Shown: positions 43,683 through 54,329 of the stretch, piece by piece
Numbering within the stretch: the first letter of the stretch is position 1
Layout of the letters: every line of letters starts with the position of its first letter
NCBI RefSeq assembly: GCF_013410355.1
Contig: NZ_JACCFI010000001.1
Location: 1,860,001 to 1,924,000, forward strand
Origin: Agromyces hippuratus
GTDB taxonomy: Bacteria > Actinomycetota > Actinomycetes > Actinomycetales > Microbacteriaceae
Direction: 5' to 3'
Length of the DNA: 64,000 nucleotides
The notes under the pieces: model-generated
Seen by the model: the letters and a program-made list of their open reading frames with translations, nothing else
Databases searched by the model: none
What the model was told of the DNA's origin: nothing
Translations under genes and position numbers: made by a program

Positions 43683-46600
43683 CTACTCCGCGCTCGCCGC
43701 CTGACGGCGACGGCGGAGGAGCAGCAGCAGGCCACCTGCCGCGATCACCGCGAGACCGACCCAGCCGGCCACCAGGCTCACGCCCGTCGCCGGGAGCGAC
43801 GGCTGCTCGGGCGTGACCGGCGCGCAGTCCTCGCTCGAGGCCGAACCGTTCCAGAACTCGATCGTCGCCGAGTTCAGCGTGCCGCTGCCCTCGTCGCTCG
43901 AGCCGACCGCGCAGTCGGCCTGGTCGCTGGTCACATCCGATGCGACGTCGGCCGTCACCGCGACGGCGTAGACGTGCTCGCCGCCGGCCGGCAGCACCGC
44001 GGTCGTGACCGCGATGTCGTCGATGCCGTTCCAGTCGGGGTTGATGACGATGCCCTCGGGTCCGGTGATCTCCGCCGAGGTCGGCGTGATGCCGTCGCCG
44101 AACTTCAGCTCGTCGGTGAGATCGTACGACTCGTCCGTCGCGGACTGGCTCGTCACGGTGATCGTGTACGAGACGTCCCACGTGCCGTCGCCGTTGTCGA
44201 CGGCCGGGCCGTCCACGGTCTTGGCGATGTCGAGCGGGCCGCGTGCGACGTTCTCGATGTCGCAGGCGATCAGGTCGCCCGGCTGCACCGTGAAGTCGGT
44301 CGCGTCGATCGGCGACGGGCCGGCCTCGCCGACCGGGTCGACCGTGCACACGAGGTCGCCCGCGACCCAGCCCTCGCCCGGGTCGGCCTCGGCGAGCGAG
44401 AAGCGGCCGCCGGGCAGCACGTCCTCGAACACCGCGGTGCCCTCGCCGCCCTCGGTCGTGACGCTCTCGACGACGGGATCGCCCGCGGGCGCGCCCTCGG
44501 CGTCGAGCGGGGTCAGCTCGAAGTCGAAGGTGCCGTCGCCGCCGACGGCGGACTTCGTGACCTCGATCTGGCCGGGCACCGCCTCGTTCGTCAGCGCGCA
44601 GTCGATCTCGGTGTCGATCTCGGCCACGAATTCGAAGCCGGGTGCGTCGCCGTTGAGGTCGGTGAGCGCACCGTCGCCGCCGGTGCAGGTGATGGCGCCC
44701 ATGTTCCAGCCGTCGACCGGGGTCTCGAAGACGGTGTAGTGCTCACCGGGCACGAGATCGGTCCAGGTGGCGCTGTCGGACCCTTCGCCGGCACCGCTCA
44801 CCGTCTGGGTGCCGGGCTGCTCGCCGGGAACCGGGGAGATCGTGAGGTCGAACGCCCACTCGAAGCCGTCGGCGACGCCCTCGACGCTCTTCTCCACGGT
44901 CACCGAGCCGGGCAGGGCCCGGTTCGTGAACACGCAGGTGACGACGGCGCCGGGCTCGAGCACGACATCGGTCGACGAGCCGTCGGGGGTGCCGCAGCTG
45001 ATCGAGTCGAGCTCCCAGTGCTCGGGCACCGTCTCGCCGACGGTGTAGTCGCCGGGCACGACGAGCCCCGTGCTCCACGGGTTGGCCTCGTCGTCGGACG
45101 AGTCGTTGAGCGTGAACTGCTCATCGGTGTCCATGCCGACGACCGAGAAGTCGAAGGCCTGATCCCACTCGTCGGGGATGGTCTCCTTGTCGACGCGGAT
45201 CTCGCCGCGCTGCGTGTTCGTGTAGGTGCACTCGACGCGCTCGCCCGGGTCGACGTCGAGCACCGCCGAGGCGGCGTCGAGATCGACGATCGTGCCCTGA
45301 TCGGGGTCGACGCAGACGACGTTCGTCGTGTCATAGCCCTCGAGCGCCGTCTCGGCGAGGTCGTAGGTGCCGGGCTCGACCGAGTAGGTCTCGCTGTCGC
45401 CCGAACCGTCGGTCGCGTCGATCGTGAAGGTCGACGGGTCCGCCAGCCAGCTGCCGGTGTACTCGAAGACGGCGCCCTGCGGGCCGTCGACGACCTTGTG
45501 CACGATGATCTCGCCGTTCTGCGTGTTCGTGAACACGCAGTGCACGCCCTCGCCCGCGACCGTGGTCACGGTCTCGCCGTCGGTCGTGGCCGTACCCGCG
45601 GGGGTGCAGGTCACGTCGGTGAGGTTCCAGCCGGCGGGCACGGTCTCGGTGACCGGCACCTCGGCGCCCGGCATGTAGTAGACGGGCGCGCTGGTCTGGC
45701 CGTCGGCCAGCTGCACCTCGGTGTCGCCGACGCTGAAGTCGAAGACCTGGGCGGAGCCGTCGGGCAGGGTCTGCTTCTCGACCGTGACCCACGAGGTCGT
45801 GTTGACGATCGTGCATTCGGTCACTTCGCCCGTGACAACGGGGAACTCCGTCGTCGGCGAGGTGATCTCGAAGGTCTCACCGCCGACCTGGCAGGTGATG
45901 GAGACCTCCTCCCATGGCAGTCCGTCGGCGATCGTCTCGTCGAGCGTGTAGTCGTCGCCGGCCAACACGTCGGGCCAGACATCGGTTTCGCCGATGCGGA
46001 GGGTGTCGTTGATGGCCGTCGCGCCGCCCTGGAAGATCGTGCCCCCGCTCGTGCGTACCACCTCGTAGTCGAAGTCGTCGGTGCTCGCGATCGCGGGCGG
46101 ATCGGAGAGCTTCTGGATGCTCAGACCGCCGCAGTTGCTGATGATGAGCGCGTCCTGCGGCTCGAAGAAGTCCTGGATCTGGGCTGTCGGCGCGTTGCCG
46201 GTGCGCGAGAACGACGTGCCGGTCGCGAATCCCTCGCAGGAGTCGGGCTCGAACAACCCCGCGGCCGTCAAGTCGACGGCGAGTTCGCCGAAGGTCTCGG
46301 GGTCGCCGGGCAGGGTGCCCGGCCCCTCGGTTCGCGCACCGACCTCCGCGGCGAAGTCGAGATCGATGTCGGTCGCGACCCATACGCCCGGCCCGTCGGG
46401 GTCGGCGCAGCCGTCACCCGCGAGGGGGAGCCACCGCCGGACGTCGGCAGTGGTCACATCGCCGGCGGAGTCGTAGTTGAACTCGATCGCGTAGTCGTCG
46501 CAGCGCCCGGCGGCAGGACCCTCGAGCGTCGTGAAGGTGCTCATGTCGCCGTTGCCCTCGAACCGCGTCCAGTAGAGGTAGAACACCACGTGCTCGATGC

Positions 46601-47063
46601 CCTGGTCGTCGGTGATGATCTCGTACGCGGCACCGCCACTGCACAGATCGCCCTTGGCGTTGACGTTCTGCGGGCCCGGCTCCCATGGGTTCGTGGCCTG
46701 GGTCTGGCTGCCGGGGGCGCCGGTCGCGTCGAGCACGTCGCAGGAGGTGGCGAGGGAACCGTTGTCCCAGCCCTCCTTTCCGTCGACGATGCCGGTGGAG
46801 CTGAAGCCCTGGCCGGTGACGTACGGGCCGGTCGGCGTGAAGGTGTACGTCCCGTCGTCGGCGAGCGGCGTCAGGAAGCTGTTCCAGTCGTACGTGTCGG
46901 GCGGTGTACCGCCCGTTCGATCGCCATCGATCTCGAAACCGGTCTCGAGGCCGCTCGGAAGCGTCACGGCGACCGCCGGCGAGGCGATGAGCAAGGGGGT
47001 CAGGAGCGCGCCGACCATCGTGGTGATGGCGATGGCGGCAGCGGGTAGTCTGCGTCGGGGCAC
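43683..47063 (-). CDS. Giant LPXTG cell-wall surface protein with tandem SpaA/DUF5979-like domains
   Basis: 1126 residues. A signal peptide (about 1-33, ending SPAVA) is followed by a unique N-terminal domain of about 250 residues. Six prealbumin-like repeats follow, each opening with a hydrophobic-x-hydrophobic-x-Lys strand (VTVEKQ, IIVHKV, IRVDKE, VTVEKS, IEVTKS). Each has an internal E(T/A) strand (VPVTETVPAGW, YTVGETVPEHW) and ends Cys-x-x-x-Asn (HCVFTN, ECTYTN, TCVFTN). A DUF11-like domain and the sorting signal LPATG (1090-1094) with helix and RRRR tail finish it. GTG 47063 is preferred over TTG 47069 because AAGGA is then well spaced. It is probably an adhesin or stalk. Confidence 0.88.
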   Translation of the reverse strand: MPRRRLPAAAIAITTMVGALLTPLLIASPAVAVTLPSGLETGFEIDGDRTGGTPPDTYDWNSFLTPLADDGTYTFTPTGPYVTGQGFSSTGIVDGKEGWDNGSLATSCDVLDATGAPGSQTQATNPWEPGPQNVNAKGDLCSGGAAYEIITDDQGIEHVVFYLYWTRFEGNGDMSTFTTLEGPAAGRCDDYAIEFNYDSAGDVTTADVRRWLPLAGDGCADPDGPGVWVATDIDLDFAAEVGARTEGPGTLPGDPETFGELAVDLTAAGLFEPDSCEGFATGTSFSRTGNAPTAQIQDFFEPQDALIISNCGGLSIQKLSDPPAIASTDDFDYEVVRTSGGTIFQGGATAINDTLRIGETDVWPDVLAGDDYTLDETIADGLPWEEVSITCQVGGETFEITSPTTEFPVVTGEVTECTIVNTTSWVTVEKQTLPDGSAQVFDFSVGDTEVQLADGQTSAPVYYMPGAEVPVTETVPAGWNLTDVTCTPAGTATTDGETVTTVAGEGVHCVFTNTQNGEIIVHKVVDGPQGAVFEYTGSWLADPSTFTIDATDGSGDSETYSVEPGTYDLAETALEGYDTTNVVCVDPDQGTIVDLDAASAVLDVDPGERVECTYTNTQRGEIRVDKETIPDEWDQAFDFSVVGMDTDEQFTLNDSSDDEANPWSTGLVVPGDYTVGETVPEHWELDSISCGTPDGSSTDVVLEPGAVVTCVFTNRALPGSVTVEKSVEGVADGFEWAFDLTISPVPGEQPGTQTVSGAGEGSDSATWTDLVPGEHYTVFETPVDGWNMGAITCTGGDGALTDLNGDAPGFEFVAEIDTEIDCALTNEAVPGQIEVTKSAVGGDGTFDFELTPLDAEGAPAGDPVVESVTTEGGEGTAVFEDVLPGGRFSLAEADPGEGWVAGDLVCTVDPVGEAGPSPIDATDFTVQPGDLIACDIENVARGPLDIAKTVDGPAVDNGDGTWDVSYTITVTSQSATDESYDLTDELKFGDGITPTSAEITGPEGIVINPDWNGIDDIAVTTAVLPAGGEHVYAVAVTADVASDVTSDQADCAVGSSDEGSGTLNSATIEFWNGSASSEDCAPVTPEQPSLPATGVSLVAGWVGLAVIAAGGLLLLLRRRRQAASAE

Positions 47064-47239
47064 GGGCAAGCGTCCTTACGTGTCGGGTTGCCGACCCGGG
47101 TGGACGGCGCACGTGGACGCAACGCTAGTAGGGAAGGATCCCTCACTTCAGGGTCCGAAGCCGAACGTCTTACCCCAGTTCAGGGGGCAATTCCGATTCG
47201 AGGTACAGGGACGCGCGCGAACGGGGTACAGGTACGCGG

Positions 47240-47722
47240 CTACTTGACCGGAACCGTGACCTCGGTGTCGGCGACCTCGACGACGAGCGGCTCGGTGGTC
47301 GTGACGGTCGTCGGAGTCCAGAACAGGGTCGTGTGCGGCACGAAGTCCATCGTGCAGATCTGGTCTTCGGGCTGCTCGACGAGGTCGATCGCGACGCGGT
47401 TGCCCTCGCCGGCCGGCTCGAGCACGCGGATCTGCTCACCCACCACCGGGCAGGTCGAGCTGCCCGAAATGGTGAGCGCGAGCTGGCCGCCGTCGGCCCA
47501 CCAGACGACCACGGGGCCGTCTTCGGACGACGGCATCTCTTCGGTGTCGCCCGCCGGGTCGTTGCCCGAGTCGACGTCGACCACATCGGCATCGGCCTCG
47601 GTCGGCACTCCGGGGAAGTCTTCGGCTGCGGTGGACGGCGGGTTGCACCCCGACAGCAGGAACACCGACGAGACCGCCAGGGCGAGGAGACCAGCACGAC
47701 GAAGACGCAGCGAAGGAGCCAT
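47240..47722 (-). CDS. Small acidic lipoprotein
   Basis: 160 residues. The signal MAPSLRLRRAGLLALAVSSV ends in lipobox LSGC (Cys26), then an Asp/Glu-rich linker and a beta-rich domain with Cys at STCPVVG and DQICTMD. Function is unknown. TAGCAT (47734-47729) lies 6 nt before the ATG. It is divergent from pirin and not co-transcribed with the LPXTG gene by any visible overlap. Confidence 0.85.
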   Translation of the reverse strand: MAPSLRLRRAGLLALAVSSVFLLSGCNPPSTAAEDFPGVPTEADADVVDVDSGNDPAGDTEEMPSSEDGPVVVWWADGGQLALTISGSSTCPVVGEQIRVLEPAGEGNRVAIDLVEQPEDQICTMDFVPHTTLFWTPTTVTTTEPLVVEVADTEVTVPVK

Positions 47723-47728
47723 ACCGCC

Positions 47729-47775
47729 ATGCTAATGGTCGGCCCGACCGCGTGGGCGGGAGCCCCGCGTAGAAT
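47729..47775. promoter_or_regulatory. Back-to-back leaderless promoters of the lipoprotein and pirin genes
   Basis: Minus strand: TAGCAT (47734-47729), 6 nt, ATG 47722. Plus strand: TAGAAT (47770-47775), 7 nt, ATG 47783. The 60-bp gap leaves no room for conventional leaders. Confidence 0.55.
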
Positions 47776-47782
47776 TTTCGCC

Positions 47783-48832
47783 ATGAGCAACCTCGAGCGA
47801 GACCCTGCTGAACTGCTCTGTCCGCCCGAGTCCGCGGCCGATCCCGCGATCGCCGTGCTGCAGCCGCGAGACGTGCCGCTCGGCGGCCCGCGGGCGATGA
47901 ACGTGCGCCGCACACTCCCCCAGCGCGGCCGCACCACCATTGGCGCCTGGTGCTTCGCCGACCACTACGGCCCCGACGATGTCGCGGTCTCCGGGGGCAT
48001 GGTCGTTCCCCCGCATCCGCACACGGGGCTGCAGACCGTCAGCTGGCTCTTCGAGGGCGAGATCGAGCACCGCGACAGCACCGGCAGCCACGAGATGGTG
48101 CGCCCGGGTGCGGTGAACCTGATGACCGCCGGGCGCGGCATCTCGCACTCCGAGGTCTCGACGCCGCAGACGACACGGTTGCACGGCGTGCAGCTCTGGG
48201 TCGCGCTGCCCGACGCCGCCCGCCACGTCGCGCCGTTCTTCGAGCACGCGGAGATCGACGAGGTACCGGTCGACGACGCGGTCGTGCGCGTCTTCGCCGG
48301 ATCGTTGCCGGGAGTCGCGGCCGAGTCATCCGTCTCGCTCTTCTCACCGCTCGTCGGCGCGCAGATCGAGTTGCCCGCAGGCGGCGAGGCATGGATCGAG
48401 CTCGACCCCTCGTTCGAGCACGGGCTCCTCGTCGACCTCGGCCCGGTCGGCGTGACCGTCGCGGCGCTCGAGGGCGAGGTCGACGACTCGCAGCGACTCG
48501 TGCCGCTCGCCGAGACCGGCCGCACAGGCGTGCTCGAGCGGAGCGAGCTCGGCTACCTGCCGGTCGGCCACGAGGGCGTGCGCCTGCGAGCAGCGGATGC
48601 CCCGGTGCGCGTGATCCTCCTCGGCGGCGTGCCGTTCGACGAAGCGCTCGTGATGTGGTGGAACTTCATCGGTCGCGACCATGACGAGATCGTCGAGTTC
48701 CGCCGGCAGTGGCAGGCCGACGTCGTCGGCCGCGACAACCCCGACGGTCGATTCGGCGATGTCACCGGGTACGACGGTGCGCCGCTGCCCGCGCCCGAGC
48801 TGCCGACCGTGCACCTGAAGCCACGCAACTAG
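47783..48832 (+). CDS. Pirin family protein
   Basis: A 349-residue bicupin. Metal ligands are in VPPHPHTGLQTVSWLFEGE and GRGISHSE. A second cupin and the C-terminal pirin domain follow (DEALVMWWNFIGRDHDEIVE). Pirins are iron-binding proteins, some with quercetinase activity. The role here is unknown. The leaderless start has TAGAAT 7 nt upstream. Confidence 0.92.
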   Translation: MSNLERDPAELLCPPESAADPAIAVLQPRDVPLGGPRAMNVRRTLPQRGRTTIGAWCFADHYGPDDVAVSGGMVVPPHPHTGLQTVSWLFEGEIEHRDSTGSHEMVRPGAVNLMTAGRGISHSEVSTPQTTRLHGVQLWVALPDAARHVAPFFEHAEIDEVPVDDAVVRVFAGSLPGVAAESSVSLFSPLVGAQIELPAGGEAWIELDPSFEHGLLVDLGPVGVTVAALEGEVDDSQRLVPLAETGRTGVLERSELGYLPVGHEGVRLRAADAPVRVILLGGVPFDEALVMWWNFIGRDHDEIVEFRRQWQADVVGRDNPDGRFGDVTGYDGAPLPAPELPTVHLKPRN

Positions 48833-48883
48833 CACGAGCACCGGTGGCGCGACTGCCCGGCGGCACCGCGGCACCCGCTCGGA

Positions 48884-50350
48884 CTACTGCAGCGCCGACG
48901 AGAGCCGCGCGAGGTTGTCGAGCACGGTCGATCGCAGCGGCTGCTGCATCCACTCGTCGAGGGTCAGCTCGCGGCTGTCGCGGCGGTACCCGTCTTCGAC
49001 GGCGCGCATCTCGCGCACGAACGACGCCCCGCGCACGAGGAGCGAGATCTCCATGTTGAGCTCGAACGAGCGGATGTCCATGTTGCTCGAGCCGATCACG
49101 GCGACGTCGTCGTCGATCGTGAAGTGCTTGGAGTGCAGGATGTACGGCGCCTGGTACATGTAGATCTTCACGCCGGCGCGCAGCAGCGCCTCGTAGTAGG
49201 AGCGCTGCGCGTGATAGACGAGCGCCTGGTCGCCGATCTCCGAGACGAAGAGCTCGACGTGGATGCCGCGCTGGGTGGCGCCGCTGATCGCGCGCAGCAT
49301 CGCCTCGTCGGGCACGAAGTACGGGCTCGTGAGGATGATGCGCTCTTCAGCCGCGTAGAGCAGCGCGAGGAACAGCTTCAGGTTGTTCTCGTTCGGGTAG
49401 CCGGGCCCGCTCGGCACGACCTGGCAGTCGAGGTCCTGCGCCTCACCCGGCTGGTCGAGCGACTCGGAGAGATCCCGCACCGGCTCCTCGCCGGTCTCGA
49501 GGTACCAGTCGGTGGCGAAGATCGCGTCGAGGCCGGCCACGATGGGCCCCTCGACGCGCGCCACGAGTTCCTTCCACTTCAGACCGCGTCTGATGTTTCC
49601 GCGCTTGTTGTAGCTGCGGTCGATGATGTTCTGCGAACCCATGAAGCCGACCTCGCCGTCGACGACGAGGATCTTTCGGTGGTTGCGGAGGTCGGGGCGC
49701 TGGTACTTGCCCTTCAGCGGCTGCACGGGGAGCATGAGCTGCCACCGCACGCCCATCGCGGTGAGTCGCTTGAGCGTCTTCCGGTAGCCCTTCACTCGGA
49801 GGGATGCGACGTGGTCGAGCATCAGCCGCACGTCGACCCCGCGAGCGACCGCCTCACCGAGGGCGTCGAAGAACGGCGCGGTGGTGGAGTCGAGTGCGAG
49901 GATGTAGAACTCGACGTGCACGTAGCGCTTGGCCCCCCGCACCGCGTCGGTCATCGCGTCGAGCGAGCCTTGATAGTCGCCGATGAGGCTCGCACTGTTG
50001 GAGCCGATGAGCGGCATCGACCCGAGGTTTCGGTTCAGCCGCACGACGCCCTCGAACCACCCGGGCCAGTGGCCGGGGTCGCTGACCCGTTCGACACCGT
50101 GCGTCGATTCGCGGATGTACCGGTCGACCTCGGCCTGCTTCTGCCGCCGATGCTTCGGCAGCTTGGGATTGCCGATGAGCAGGAAGAAGAACACCCCGAT
50201 GAACGGGAGGAAGAAGATCGCGAGCAGCCACGCCATGCCGGCGGTCGGGCGACGGTTGCGCGGTACCACGATGATCGCCGTGACGCGGATGATCAGGTCG
50301 ATGACGACGATGACCCCGGCGAAGGAGAGCGCCGCCTGCTCCGCGGTCAT
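48884..50350 (-). CDS. cls: Cardiolipin synthase (phospholipase D family)
   Basis: 488 residues. Two N-terminal membrane helices (PLDc_N, about 8-28 and 38-60) are followed by two HKD catalytic sites: NHRKILVVDGEVGFMGSQN and HSKHFTIDDDVAVIGSSN. It joins two phosphatidylglycerol molecules, or PG with CDP-diacylglycerol, at the membrane. A 58-residue membrane protein gene ends 5 nt before its ATG region. Confidence 0.95.
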   Translation of the reverse strand: MTAEQAALSFAGVIVVIDLIIRVTAIIVVPRNRRPTAGMAWLLAIFFLPFIGVFFFLLIGNPKLPKHRRQKQAEVDRYIRESTHGVERVSDPGHWPGWFEGVVRLNRNLGSMPLIGSNSASLIGDYQGSLDAMTDAVRGAKRYVHVEFYILALDSTTAPFFDALGEAVARGVDVRLMLDHVASLRVKGYRKTLKRLTAMGVRWQLMLPVQPLKGKYQRPDLRNHRKILVVDGEVGFMGSQNIIDRSYNKRGNIRRGLKWKELVARVEGPIVAGLDAIFATDWYLETGEEPVRDLSESLDQPGEAQDLDCQVVPSGPGYPNENNLKLFLALLYAAEERIILTSPYFVPDEAMLRAISGATQRGIHVELFVSEIGDQALVYHAQRSYYEALLRAGVKIYMYQAPYILHSKHFTIDDDVAVIGSSNMDIRSFELNMEISLLVRGASFVREMRAVEDGYRRDSRELTLDEWMQQPLRSTVLDNLARLSSALQ

Positions 50351-50355
50351 TCCGG

Positions 50356-50532
50356 TCAGGCTGCCGGTCGGTTCTTGGCGAGCTTGGCCCGCTCCTCCGC
50401 CTCGACGCGGGAATACGCCTTGCGCTCGTTGCGGTCGGCGTGGATGACCGCACGCATCACGAACCAGAAGATGAGCCCGATGAGCACGGTCGGCGCGAGC
50501 GACCAGATCGCATTCGCCCAGAATTCGTCCAT
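50356..50532 (-). CDS. 58-residue single-helix membrane protein
   Basis: MDEFWANAIWSLAPTVLIGL starts a single helix (about 8-30) followed by a basic amphipathic tail (DRNERKAYSRVEAEERAKLA). It lies 5 nt upstream of cls in the same direction, so it is probably co-expressed. It resembles small actinobacterial proteins of unknown function next to cls. Confidence 0.78.
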   Translation of the reverse strand: MDEFWANAIWSLAPTVLIGLIFWFVMRAVIHADRNERKAYSRVEAEERAKLAKNRPAA

Positions 50533-50582
50533 AGGACTACAAGGATACGTACTTTCCCTGAATTCGCCGCTTTCCTCCGCCT

Positions 50583-50657
50583 GAGAACAGGAAGACACGC
50601 CGCGACGGCGACGAGCACAGGACGAGCGGGCCGTTCCACGGCACCGTGCCTGTTCTC
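50583..50657. repeat. Inverted repeat at the 3' side of the DUF559 gene
   Basis: GAGAACAGG (50583-50591) and CCTGTTCTC (50649-50657) are perfect 9-bp arms. The core AGAACAGG recurs in a second inverted repeat on the other side of the gene. Confidence 0.6.
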
Positions 50658-50663
50658 GAATGC

Positions 50664-51503
50664 TCAGCCGGTCGGCGCGCCCGAGGCCAGCAGCGTGCGG
50701 ATCACCGCGATGCACCGGTCGAGGTTCCGCATGATCTGCGCGTGGCCGAATCGGTGCCAGCGATAGCCGCGGAGAACGAGAGCGGCATTGCGCTCGCGAT
50801 CTCGCTCGGTCGCCTCATGACCGTCGTGCCACTTCGAACCGTCGGCTTCGATGACGAGCCAGCCGTCGATCAGCAGGTCGACTCGACCGACGCCCTCGAT
50901 GGACACCTGCGACTCGACCTGCCACCCCTCGTCGCGAATCGCCATCCGCAGGATGGACTCCAGCCCGGAGTCAGCGGCACCGTCGATTCGATTCCGCAGA
51001 CGACGGATGCGTCGGGGCATCCGCTCCATCAGCGCGTCGAGCTGCGGCGGGGAGATCAAGCCGCGATGCACTGCGCTGTCGAGCGTCGCGATCGCGTCAA
51101 GCCGTGCGACCCGCGGCAGGTACTGCGCGAGCGCCTCGACCACGTCGACACGCCACGCGCCGGAGCGTCGGGTCATCCTGCACCACACCCGGTACTCCCC
51201 ATCGCACAGCGGCGGCGTCCGGCTCGCGGTCCGCGCCGTCGCAACGCACACCCCGGCGTTGCGCGAGACCCAGATGTCGTAGCTCCGGAGTGCGCTCTCA
51301 CCCCCGAGGATTCCGCCGAGCTCGATGGCCCGTACCGCCTCCTGGTTCGCTTCGTGCAGCGCGACCCACGACCGGCCGACGCGGAGGACGCGCTGCGCGT
51401 CGACGGCTGCGCGGATGCCCTGCGACGAGTGTCCGCAGGCGCGGAGCCGAGATCGCGTCGTGATGCCGCCGTGCCGGCGGAGGTCGAAGAGGAGATCGGG
51501 CAT
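50664..51503 (-). CDS. DUF559 (Vsr-fold nuclease-like) protein with AbiEi-type N-terminus
   Basis: 279 residues. The N-terminal part (RSRLRACGHSSQGIRAAVDA, LRVGRSWVALHEA) looks like the winged-helix domain of AbiEi-type proteins. The C-terminal part (SGLESILRMAIRDEGWQVES, GVGRVDLLIDGWLVIEADGS, NAALVLRGYRWHRFGHAQI) is a DUF559 Vsr-like PD-(D/E)xK fold with acidic residues in DLLID and IEADG. Such proteins are scattered in Actinobacteria. Nuclease activity is untested. It is bracketed by related inverted repeats. Confidence 0.82.
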   Translation of the reverse strand: MPDLLFDLRRHGGITTRSRLRACGHSSQGIRAAVDAQRVLRVGRSWVALHEANQEAVRAIELGGILGGESALRSYDIWVSRNAGVCVATARTASRTPPLCDGEYRVWCRMTRRSGAWRVDVVEALAQYLPRVARLDAIATLDSAVHRGLISPPQLDALMERMPRRIRRLRNRIDGAADSGLESILRMAIRDEGWQVESQVSIEGVGRVDLLIDGWLVIEADGSKWHDGHEATERDRERNAALVLRGYRWHRFGHAQIMRNLDRCIAVIRTLLASGAPTG

Positions 51504-51596
51504 CACCCGATCGTCGCGGCGATCGGAGGCGCCCATCCGCGCAGAAGCTGCTCGGTGAATGCCCGATCCGGGCCGCGCGATGTGGAGGACGAGTGC

Positions 51597-51675
51597 GCCA
51601 GAACAGGAGATCTGGCCGGCGCCGGCTCGCTCAGCCTGTCTTCAGCACCACGAGCGCGTTGCTTCCTGTTCTGGC
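51597..51675. repeat. Inverted repeat at the 5' side of the DUF559 gene
   Basis: GCCAGAACAGGA (51597-51608) and TCCTGTTCTGGC (51664-51675) are perfect 12-bp arms 55 nt apart. They share AGAACAGG with the pair at 50583-50657. Confidence 0.65.
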
Positions 51676-51690
51676 ACAGGGGTTCGCGAC

Positions 51691-51840
51691 TCAGCCGCCG
51701 GTGACGAGGCCCCAGATGCCCGAGACCACGAGGTAGAGACCGATCGCGCCGACGACGAGCCAGATGCCGAGCCGCATGTTCGACGGTCGCTTCGGGTCCT
51801 TCTCGGGCTCGAGCTCGTCCTTCGGCAGGTAGTCGTTCAT
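51691..51840 (-). CDS. 49-residue membrane protein downstream of lysS
   Basis: MNDYLPKDELEPEKDPKRPS opens a charged N-terminus. One helix follows (LGIWLVVGAIGLYLVVSGIW) and the end is GLVTGG. It is too short for routine ORF calling. It starts 25 nt after the lysS stop in the same direction, as in related Microbacteriaceae-type clusters. Function is unknown. Confidence 0.72.
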   Translation of the reverse strand: MNDYLPKDELEPEKDPKRPSNMRLGIWLVVGAIGLYLVVSGIWGLVTGG

Positions 51841-51865
51841 GCGCGGCATCCGCTCTCTCGTCGAA

Positions 51866-53383
<1,518 letters not shown>

Positions 53384-53462
53384 CGTTCTCTCTCGTCATG
53401 CCCGCAGTACCGTCTGCACTGCGTGGGTGCGTGCACCAGCCTACTTGGGCGCACCTGACGAG

Positions 53463-54329
53463 TCAGCCGAGCGTGATGGCGGCGTTGTCGATGAGTCGGG
53501 TCGACCCGACACGGGCGGCGACGAGCACGACGGCCGGGCCGCGAGCGTCGTCGGCGACGGGGAGGAACGTCTCGGGGTCGACGACCACGAGGTAGTCGAG
53601 CGTGACGTCGTCGTGGTCGCCGAAGGCGGCGGCACCCTCGGCGAGCACTTCGGCGAGACCGTCGGATGCCGCGGCATCCGCTGCCCTGAGCGCCTCGATC
53701 AGCGTGAGTGCTGCGGCCCGATGGCCGGGGTCGAGGAAGCGATTGCGGCTCGAGAGCGCGAGCCCGTCGGTCTCGCGCACGGTCGGCACGACCTCGATCG
53801 AGGTCGGCACGTCGAGGTCGTCGACCATGCGTTGCACGAGGAAGACCTGCTGCGCGTCCTTCTGGCCGAAGACCGCCACGTCGGGCCCGACGATGTTGAG
53901 CAGCTTGCCGACGACGGTCAGCATGCCGTCGAAGTGGCCGGGGCGGGAGGCGCCTTCGTAGAGCGAGCCCACCCGGCCTGCCGCGAGCGTCGTGCCGACG
54001 GCGCCGTTCGGATACATCTCGGCGGCGGTCGGCGCGAAGACGAACTCGACGCCGAGCCCGGCGAGTGCCTCGACATCGGCGTCGAGCGTGCGCGGGTAGC
54101 GGTCGAGGTCTTCGCCCGGGCCGAACTGCAGCGGGTTCACGAAGATCGACACGACGACCACGTCGGCGAGTTCGCGCGCGTGGGCGACGAGCGCCAGATG
54201 GCCGGCGTGCAGGGCGCCCATGGTGGGCACGAGGGCGACGGATGCCCCGGCAGCGCGCCGCTCGGCGAGCCGCTCGCGCAACTCGTCGATGGTCGGCACG
54301 ACACGCACGCCCGATGTGGACCCGGTCAC
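53463..54329 (-). CDS. panC: Pantothenate synthetase
   Basis: 288 residues. It joins pantoate and beta-alanine with ATP. The HIGH-like motif is in LVPTMGALHAGHLALV and the KMSKS-like motif is ALSSRNRFLD. VSIFVNPLQFGPGEDLDRYP is also conserved. The GTG start overlaps the stop of the upstream DUF2520 gene as GTGA. Confidence 0.97.
   Translation of the reverse strand: MTGSTSGVRVVPTIDELRERLAERRAAGASVALVPTMGALHAGHLALVAHARELADVVVVSIFVNPLQFGPGEDLDRYPRTLDADVEALAGLGVEFVFAPTAAEMYPNGAVGTTLAAGRVGSLYEGASRPGHFDGMLTVVGKLLNIVGPDVAVFGQKDAQQVFLVQRMVDDLDVPTSIEVVPTVRETDGLALSSRNRFLDPGHRAAALTLIEALRAADAAASDGLAEVLAEGAAAFGDHDDVTLDYLVVVDPETFLPVADDARGPAVVLVAARVGSTRLIDNAAITLG

Noticed and set aside
43974..47048. A 1024-codon plus-strand frame antisense to the LPXTG protein.
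   Set aside because: Shadow frame. The opposite strand has a signal peptide, regular repeats and a sorting signal.
53384..53462. Possible T-box or riboswitch before lysS.
   Set aside because: Only 79 bp separate it from panC, there is no T-box sequence, and such control is not expected for lysS in this phylum.
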